Source: Axinella damicornis
Lineage: Eukaryota; Porifera; Demospongiae; Axinellida; Axinellidae
NCBI GenBank assembly: GCA_963931865.1
Contig: OZ007511.1
Location: 8,364,344 to 8,428,343 of the forward strand
Direction: 5' to 3'
DNA: 64,000 bases
The number at the start of each line of letters is the position of its first letter. Position 1 is the first letter of the stretch. The notes beneath the pieces are model-generated. The model saw nothing but the letters and a program-made list of their open reading frames with translations, had not been told where the DNA came from and searched no databases. Shown here one piece after another: positions 57,658-64,000 of the stretch. The position numbers and the translations under genes were made by a program.

Positions 57658-58281
57658 TGTGCACTTTTTTGAGCGCATGAAATGCGTAGCTTATAGGTGT
57701 TGCTAACATGTACCTAATCACCATGTCAGCAAAGGAAAGCTATGACAGTCTCTCATGATGGCAGTGATGGATGTGGACCTTCTGCTGGGCATTGAGCAGG
57801 CTTTGTTGCTTCCATTAATAATATTGTTCTACGCATGTTGCTCTTGTCATCAGCTAGCTAGCTACAAGTCTTTGGGAGGTAGTGGGCATTCACCCTTCAT
57901 CAGATCAGAGAGCTTGATGGCAGTCATAATAATTATAGGTCACGTACATGCAATGGCTCCATATAATAGCTTATAACTCCAGCCTCACTCACAGTTCTGG
58001 TCAGTATTGGTACAAGTACAAAGTCTTGTTCTGCACTGTAGCTACGTCATGAAAAACAAAGCCACGCCCCCATGATGGCACAGCCTAGCCACGATAGATC
58101 TTGACAAGAACAGGTTGGTAGAAATTCCTCTCAGCCGTAGTGAGCCACCAGATGACGGATTGACAAGGATTCAGTAAGTGTCTCAAACGCAGCTATCACA
58201 AGCAAAAAGAACACAACATGCGCTTGCATGTGAAATGCGCATGCGCAATTGGCGGAACGCGTGACCTCTGGCTGCCTCAAA

Positions 58282-58431
58282 ATGGCGTCGTGCTACAGTA
58301 CAATTTCGTCGAATGGTAGCTAGCCAAAACTGCTGTTCTTGCCAGTTCGCAGACAAAAGGGCTCAAAGACTCTACTGCGGAGAAAGCGGTGTTGTTCTGT
58401 GCTTAAATGAGCTCAAGGACTCCTTCCGTTG
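58282..58431 (+). CDS. Two 5' exons of an unrecognised gene
   Basis: Exon 1 58,282-58,315 begins at ATGGCG (MASCYSTISSN) with donor G/GTAGCT. Exon 2 58,353-58,431 has acceptor TTCGCAG and donor TTG/GTGAGC. The joined frame reads on as DKRAQRLYCGESGVVLCL and NELKDSFR. Without splicing the frame stops at once (TAG). The intron would be only 37 bases. Splice phases match (1/2). The next exon was not found; a (GAA)n and a second ATG-containing segment with a GTACGT donor (to 58,546) follow. I do not recognise the protein. Confidence 0.35.
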
Positions 58432-58452
58432 GTGAGCTATGCTTGACTATGA

Positions 58453-58493
58453 GAAAGAAGAAGAAGAAGAAGAAGAAGAAAGAAGAAAGAAGA
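58453..58493. repeat. (GAA)n microsatellite
   Basis: About thirteen AAG/GAA units with two AAAG interruptions. Confidence 0.95.
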
Positions 58494-58802
58494 TGACGAA
58501 ATCGGAATTTTACAGCGACTTGTCTCTCGACTCCCGCGTACTCTCAGGTACGTTTAAGAGTGTTTTTGTGAACTGCTAGGCAGTGTCATTCTGTCTGCAT
58601 GCTTGGTTTGGGCCTTTGTAGCTTCTTTAGCTGTTTTCCTGCTATATAGTGTATCCTATGGTAAATTCGAAATTTCCTTGGCCATCCCTAAATAGAGAAC
58701 GCTATCGCGTTCTCTGATTAATGACGCACGTGCCATTGCATTCGGCACCTGCATGACCTGGCCCTAAAACATCGCTCTACTTCCTGCCGGACCAATAACA
58801 TA

Positions 58803-59367
58803 CAAGTAGCTTCGCTCGCTCAGCTACTTCCACCTCGTTCGCCTACCGTGAGTAATCCGGCGCCGGACAGCTCTCTGTGCCGAGCTGCTGCTCCCCGATT
58901 GCGTCCGTTTGCCCCCCCGAATGCGTCCGCTTCAGCTGCTGCTCGCCGCTTGCGTCCGCTTCGAATCAGCTGCTGCTCCCGGGCCCGATTGCATCCGCTT
59001 CAACTGCTGCTCCCCGTTTGCGTCCGCTTCCAGCTGCTGCTCCCCGATATTGCTCCCGCTTCAGCTAGCTGCTGCTGCATGCTCGCCGCTTGCGTCCGCT
59101 TCAGCTGCTGCTCCCGATCGCGTCCGCTTCGGTTGCTGCTCCCCGATTGCGTCGAGTGCTGCTCCCCGATTGCATGCATCCGTTTGCAGCCCCAGTTGGA
59201 TTCCACCAATGTTCTCGAACATTCTTCGCGGAGTTCGAGGTTCAGTAAATAAATTAAAGTACGAAGGTCGCACATCACTATTGTCTAGTCCCGCCCCACG
59301 AACATCCCACTTCCGTCACTCACAGACAGACACACAGACACACGTTAAAATCTTAATGTATTGAAAG
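58803..59367. repeat. Repeat with ~29-bp AGCTGCTGCTCCCCGATTGCG units, copy 2
   Basis: Same layout as 55,945-56,370 with more units (about ten) and the same tail. 59,368-60,500 is block B 3' flank shared with 10,000-11,480 and 51,330-52,500; no gene seen. Confidence 0.75.
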
Positions 59368-60509
59368 CTGTTGTGCCAGCTGAGTGTAGAGTGCATGCAT
59401 GTTATTAGCTGCTGTCAACGCAAACCGAAGAACAAGGATAATAAGATCACCACTTTGCAATCTGTATGGCATGCAGTTAAAATCCTTTCAAGTGCCTCCA
59501 GTACTAGTATGAGTGCTGTCTTGATCCTCGATCCACAAATCCCAGAACTATAAGATTAATAATGTAGGAAGATACGTACAATATTTATTGATCATGTATG
59601 TTGACAAGGAAAGCAACCGTGCTAAAGGCATTTTGCAAATCAGCAATGTTTCAGCATTGCGCACTATGATGTAGTAATCGTTTGTCCGAAGAGATTGCAT
59701 GAACTCTACGAAAGCTCACAGGAAACCACACTTTCATGACAGGAAGGCTGTGATAATTATTGTCAGACTCTTAATTCGTACTTGCTACGATCCTCTGGAA
59801 GTTATGGAGCTTGCTGAAATTGGCATGTCTACAGACAGTGTATACCTGTACTTGCTAGTAACTTAAGAAGTTTAGGTGCAAGAAGCCCTCTTATACAACT
59901 GGATTTTGAATCACAAAAAAAAACAGTATGCCATGATATTGTAGTATTATTCACAGCTGTCAGCAGCCAGTGTATGCATGATTTCATAACAACATAAATA
60001 TTGGTTAGCCTCATTGCCAAGCCTACAGCCCTACACCCATTATATGTCGCAGCAACATCAATCTGGGTGGAGGCCTGGGAACAAGACTAGGTATTGGTCC
60101 AGCAGGAAGTACATACTAGTATATAGGTAGCTATAGCTAATTTAAGTCACTTTTAATTAATCAAGTAAAAGCAAGGGGTTAACCCATTGTAATGACCCAT
60201 GTAGTGATGAACTGTAGTGACTTCAAATCCTAAAATCCAGACTCATGGGACCATTGTGTACCGCTTGTCCATACACTGTCATGACAATTACGTGCTTGAT
60301 CCAGGACATTGGTTGTGATATAATAATGTACTACCAGGGTGCACGTGGTTCTATGAGCAGTCTGCATGCATGCATGGATGTGACGACAACCATCACATGC
60401 AACAACCCACTCTCTAGATCTGGCGAAAATTGGCTGCATGTGAAACAAATAATCTGCTTGATAGTAAACAGCTTTTAATAATCATCAGGTACAATGCTCA
60501 TTGGGGTTT

Positions 60510-61592
60510 TCAGCTGACGAGGTATATATATAGCTGAACAGGTGCTGTGAAACAATGGTTCTTAGTGATGCTTATGACAGTTTCGGATGTGTTTCTTGAG
60601 GTAAGTGGGTGTTGCAAAACTCTTACTGCAGAATCACAGTCATGGGGAATCTGTTGGTGAATCCTGTAATGCTCAGGAAGATAATATTTCCCGACGGTCC
60701 TTCCACACCACTCACACATGCATTTCGGGTAGCTGGTATGAGATGATTCCATGTGACCTTGCAGAGCCAATTCAGTAGGAAACCACTTCAAACAATCTCT
60801 ACAGCTAAACGTTAGCTTCTCTAATTGGTCAGGGTGGTTCTTTGAAGTATGATCTTGAAGAGTGTCGGCATAGCGGAAGACCTTACCACAGAACTGACAT
60901 TCATGGGACTTTCGATGGGACTTTCGATGGCTTGTAAGACCAGCTGCAGATTTGCAAGCCTTAGAACAATGTTCACATACATACTCTGTTGATGAGGATT
61001 TTTCAAGCTCTGATGGCTTCTCTTGGTCTGGGTTACACAGGAATGGTTTTTCTCCTGTGTGGACACTCTGGTGTCTCTTCAAATTTCCACGTTGGTTGAA
61101 CCTCTTGGGACAGAACTCACACAGGAATGGTTTCTCTCCTGTGTGGACTCTCTGGTGTCTATTCAGATCTCCACGGTTGTTGAACCTCTTGGGACAGAAC
61201 TCACACAGGAATGGCTTCTCTCCTGTGTGGACCCTCTGGTGTGCTATCAGATTATCACGTCGGTTGAACCTCTTGGGACAGAACTCACACAAGAACGATT
61301 TCTCTCCTGCGTGTATCCTAAGGTGACGTCCAAGACTACCAGACTGTCCAAATGACTTTGAGCAATACGTACACTTGTATGGCTTCTCTCCCGTGTGGAC
61401 TGTCTGGTGTAATTTTAGATTCGCACGTCGATTGAACCTCTTGGGGCAGAAATCGCACAGGAACGGTTTCTCTCCTGTGTGTATCCTAAGGTGACGTCTA
61501 AGATTACTAGGCTGTCCAAATGAGTTTGAGCAATATGTACACTTCAAAGCATGTGCCCTACATCTAGCATGTGTTCCTGAATGCCTCTTCAT
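60510..61592 (-). CDS. C2H2 zinc-finger protein, cluster copy 7, last finger frameshifted
   Basis: Six array fingers with helix residues (-1,2,3,6) QSNR, RANL, QGSR, RDNA, NGDR, QGNR, then the degenerate LCNPDQE finger and four of the five constant C-terminal fingers. The fifth is destroyed: where other copies read TGTGAATTCTGCAG, this copy has TGTGATTCTGCAG (near 60,633). The frame shifts after HDC and a 45-residue unrelated tail follows to the stop at 60,510. Probable nuclear DNA-binding protein with an altered C-terminus. The array most resembles copies 5 and 6. Confidence 0.82.
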   Translation of the reverse strand: MKRHSGTHARCRAHALKCTYCSNSFGQPSNLRRHLRIHTGEKPFLCDFCPKRFNRRANLKLHQTVHTGEKPYKCTYCSKSFGQSGSLGRHLRIHAGEKSFLCEFCPKRFNRRDNLIAHQRVHTGEKPFLCEFCPKRFNNRGDLNRHQRVHTGEKPFLCEFCPKRFNQRGNLKRHQSVHTGEKPFLCNPDQEKPSELEKSSSTEYVCEHCSKACKSAAGLTSHRKSHRKSHECQFCGKVFRYADTLQDHTSKNHPDQLEKLTFSCRDCLKWFPTELALQGHMESSHTSYPKCMCEWCGRTVGKYYLPEHYRIHQQIPHDCDSAVRVLQHPLTSRNTSETVISITKNHCFTAPVQLYIYLVS

Positions 61593-62129
61593 TGTCGGTA
61601 CACCAGCAAAACACACCCGCAGTATTCACATTCAGTCAGCGTTTCTCCTTCTGATTTCTCAGCAGCTGATCGTAACTGCAACGGTGATTCCTATGGGTTC
61701 TCCAGATTTGATGGGTTTCTGATTGCTTTATGAAAGACTTTGTTTCTGGTCAGTGCTGAATGATCTGCTTCTCTTGTTTCACTGGTGTCTTCTTTGAGAC
61801 ATCCTCTTGGTGCTGCAACCTACACAGTATAGAACTGCAAGTGACTGGATTGACATGCACATAAGTGTACATGCTGCTGAGGTCACACAGGAATCTATAA
61901 TAGCTACGTGCCCACTGCATGGTACACTTCCTACTGTGTTGAATTACAATAGCCTCGTGCCGCACCATATTCAGTTGCACAAAGAACGCGGATGACCTAG
62001 TATCTTTCCTCATGAGCATGATGTCAAGGGTAGAAAGAATTCAACTCAATTGAACGTGGGTGCACTGGGGCTCAGAACAGCCAAGGCAACAACACAATGT
62101 GCCCTTTGCCAGCCTCTGCATGTTGCTTA

Positions 62130-62735
62130 TCAACCAGCATGAAGCATGAGTGGTACAGATCGGCACCCTTCTTAGTCTCGGAACTATAATACCCTTCGCA
62201 CGGGGAGGAGGAAGGGTCTGGGCACGTGCCTACAATTGAGTTGTCCTCACGGAATGCTGATCAACTGCAATACCACACATACAATCACAGTCGACTTGCT
62301 TGTTGTTTTTCTCAACTTTTGTCAGGTACTCGCAGGTAATGCGGTACAGCACAGCGATTTGCCGTGTCTAGTCACTGGCAACACTGAAAGCCCAGAGAAA
62401 AATCATTTCCCTGATGTCATTCGCAATCAATGATTCAGATTTGTTACGTCAACATTCCAGCCTGGGGACAGCTCGAATGCAAGATGGTGCCCAGACCCTT
62501 CCTCCTCCCCGTGCGAAGGGTCTGGTTCTGAGACTACACCCTCCCTACCACACCTCCACTACCACCATAACAACAGTACACACAGGTACAGGAAATAAAG
62601 GACATATAGTTATATCATGTTCCTGGAATGGGTTACTTACCCAATTAGATTCCAAATGCACTATTAATTCCAGAACTTGTTCCAGCCATGAAAATCCAAG
62701 CACGTGTACATACGTGTAAATTACGTAACTTACAT
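62130..62735. repeat. Dispersed repeat R1
   Basis: Full-looking copy, closest to 54,165-54,750, in the upstream flank of zinc-finger copy 7. 62,736-62,995 is AT-rich with no gene seen. Confidence 0.8.
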
Positions 62736-62995
62736 GAGATGAATAGATGAATTTTAATGACTTGCAGAGGCCCAAGGTGGCCCATCAGTCAGTAGCTACA
62801 TATATATATATAGAAAATGACAGACAAGTATAAGGACTAAATGACAAAAATGAAGGATTTATATGCCGGTAAAACACATTCTGCACGAAAAGCATTCTGA
62901 TATAAACCAAGCTAGCTTCCGAATAACGTTGGTGTTGGTGGTGGTGAACATAAATAACATCTTCTCTTGTTCTGATAATTCTAGAAAAGCAGGGT

Positions 62996-63135
62996 TGTAG
63001 CGGACGAGATATACGGACTACACTATAGATAGTATACGGAGAACCTCATGACCTTTGTGACTATAAATAGACATATTCCATGTGTATTGTACAGTTGTTT
63101 GTCGTGCAAAAGGAGAGTTGATTCCTGTTGCTACA
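62996..63135 (+). mobile_element. 5' LTR of a Ty3/gypsy element, 140 bp
   Basis: Begins TGTAGC and ends GCTACA, a perfect 6-base terminal inversion with TG...CA ends. ACTATAAATAGAC at about 63,060 is a good TATA box. Immediately after it GTGGTGACCCCGACGCC fits the primer-binding site seen in many gypsy elements. The 3' LTR lies beyond the window. Confidence 0.8.
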
Positions 63136-63167
63136 GTGGTGACCCCGACGCCAAAGAACGTTAATTC

Positions 63168-63839
63168 ATGGCAGAAGAACACGCAGTCTCTCTCAAGCTG
63201 CCGACCTTCTGGACCTCCCAGCCAGAGGTCTGGTTTGCACAAGCCGAAGCGCAGTTCAACCTCCGTGGGATTACGACGGATGACACCAAGTACTTCTACG
63301 TCCTCGCAGCCCTCGACCAGCAGACAGCGACACGGTTGTTGGACCTCATTAGCCAACCCCCGGCCGACAACAAGTACCGAACGCTGAAGGACCGGCTCAT
63401 AAGCACATTCGGCCTCAGCAAATACGAGCGAGCTTCCCGCCTACTCCACTTCCGCCCGCTAGGCGACTCTAAACCCTCGGCCTTGATGGACGAAATGTTA
63501 GCGCTCCTGGGCGACCACCCTCCCTGTCTGCTTTTCGAGCAACTTTTCCTAGAGCGACTTCCCGAGGACATCCGCATTCAGCTTGTCGACTCCAAGATGG
63601 ACGACCACCGTCAGCTAGCCAAACGCGCCGACGCTCTTTGGTCAAGCCGGAATATGGAGTCCAACACCAATGCCGTGCAGCGTAGACCGCCTGCTAGACA
63701 GCAGCAAACGAAATCTAAAGCTCCCGTTCCCTCTACAGACAACCGGTTGTGCTATTACCATCGCACATTTGGAGAAGCAGCTCGGCAATGTAGACAACCA
63801 TGCACCTGGTCGGGAAACGAGAAGGCCGGTCGCCAGTAG
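63168..63839 (+). CDS. Ty3/gypsy Gag polyprotein
   Basis: 223 codons, intact. The N-terminus is LKLPTFWTSQPEVWFAQAEA, typical of gypsy capsid proteins. A Gag core follows (YFYVLAALDQQTATRLLDLI; LKDRLISTFGLSKYERASRL; MLALLGDHPPCLLFEQLFLERLP). Near the C-terminus CYYHRTFGEAARQCRQPC is the knuckle-like CxxH...CxxxC motif of this gypsy group. The start at 63,168 lies 32 bases after the LTR end, giving a short leader. The stop at 63,837 lies in front of the protease frame, which is -1 relative to Gag. GC-rich codon use differs from the AT-rich surroundings, in keeping with a young insertion. Confidence 0.9.
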   Translation: MAEEHAVSLKLPTFWTSQPEVWFAQAEAQFNLRGITTDDTKYFYVLAALDQQTATRLLDLISQPPADNKYRTLKDRLISTFGLSKYERASRLLHFRPLGDSKPSALMDEMLALLGDHPPCLLFEQLFLERLPEDIRIQLVDSKMDDHRQLAKRADALWSSRNMESNTNAVQRRPPARQQQTKSKAPVPSTDNRLCYYHRTFGEAARQCRQPCTWSGNEKAGRQ

Positions 63840-64000
63840 TGGCCTCGGCGGCCGGCCGTAATAATGGCCTCCTTTTTCTCTGTGACAATGTCTCTAAGCG
63901 ACAGTTTCTTGTCGACACTGGGGCAGAGGTCAGTGTTCTACCCGCTACTGGACTGGACACGCGCACGAGCCAACCCGGACCACCGTTGCTGGCAGCCAAC
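63780..64000 (+). CDS. Ty3/gypsy Pol, protease start (cut by window end)
   Basis: Open in the -1 frame relative to Gag, overlapping its end. It reads SAAGRNNGLLFLCDNVSKR, then QFLVDTGAEVSVLPAT, which carries the aspartic-protease active site (VDTGA). Still open at base 64,000. Expression probably needs a -1 frameshift in the overlap. I did not pin down a slippery site. Confidence 0.85.

Overview
This is animal nuclear DNA, most likely from a demosponge. It has split genes with GT-AG junctions, tandem C2H2 zinc-finger genes, Ty3/gypsy and BEL/Pao retroelement remnants, dense foldback MITEs, mini- and microsatellites, and long C/G homopolymers. I see no operons, ribosome sites or prokaryotic genes. 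The sponge assignment is an inference. It rests on a cysteine-rich secreted protein family at 39.8-40.6 kb that I associate with sponges and cnidarians, and on the style of the short TAG...CTA foldback repeats.

The dominant feature is a cluster of seven paralogous C2H2 zinc-finger genes at 2.3, 11.6, 28.8, 42.3, 46.0, 52.6 and 60.5 kb. All lie on the minus strand except the 46.0 kb copy. Each has a variable tandem array of 84-bp fingers (5 to 14), one broken finger, and a constant C-terminal module of five divergent fingers. Differences between array fingers concentrate at the DNA-contact positions of the helix. The genes sit in larger duplicated blocks. Block A is at 1-4.93 kb and 26.1-31.4 kb, with a partial copy at 41.0-43.7 kb. 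Block B is around 8.3-14 kb and 45-62.7 kb, with a fragment at 16.5-17.8 kb. Two block-B genes form the arms of an almost perfect 3.8-kb inverted repeat (45,127-48,941 and 50,701-54,515).

Between the zinc-finger genes the DNA is mostly mobile: a nested DNA transposon (5.7-7.8 kb), a piggyBac-like MITE with TTAA ends (10.5-11.0 kb), foldbacks, a decayed Ty3/gypsy pol (20.0-20.5 kb), a decayed BEL/Pao gag-protease (24.5-25.4 kb), a 593-bp transposon with a 7-bp duplication (31.9-32.5 kb), and the 5' end of a good-looking Ty3/gypsy element with a 140-bp LTR that runs off the window at 64,000.

Host-gene pieces outside the cluster are few. There are probable exons of an unrecognised minus-strand gene (33.8-35.75 kb), a plus-strand first exon at 36,092 that carries an in-frame MITE insertion, the frameshifted secreted-family gene at 39.8-40.6 kb, a terminal exon at 18.4-18.6 kb, and two small 5' exons at 58.28-58.43 kb.

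Overall this looks like a recently and repeatedly duplicated zinc-finger cluster inside a transposon-rich segment. A DNA-binding family diversifying in step with mobile elements is one explanation. That is inference; nothing here shows targets or function.
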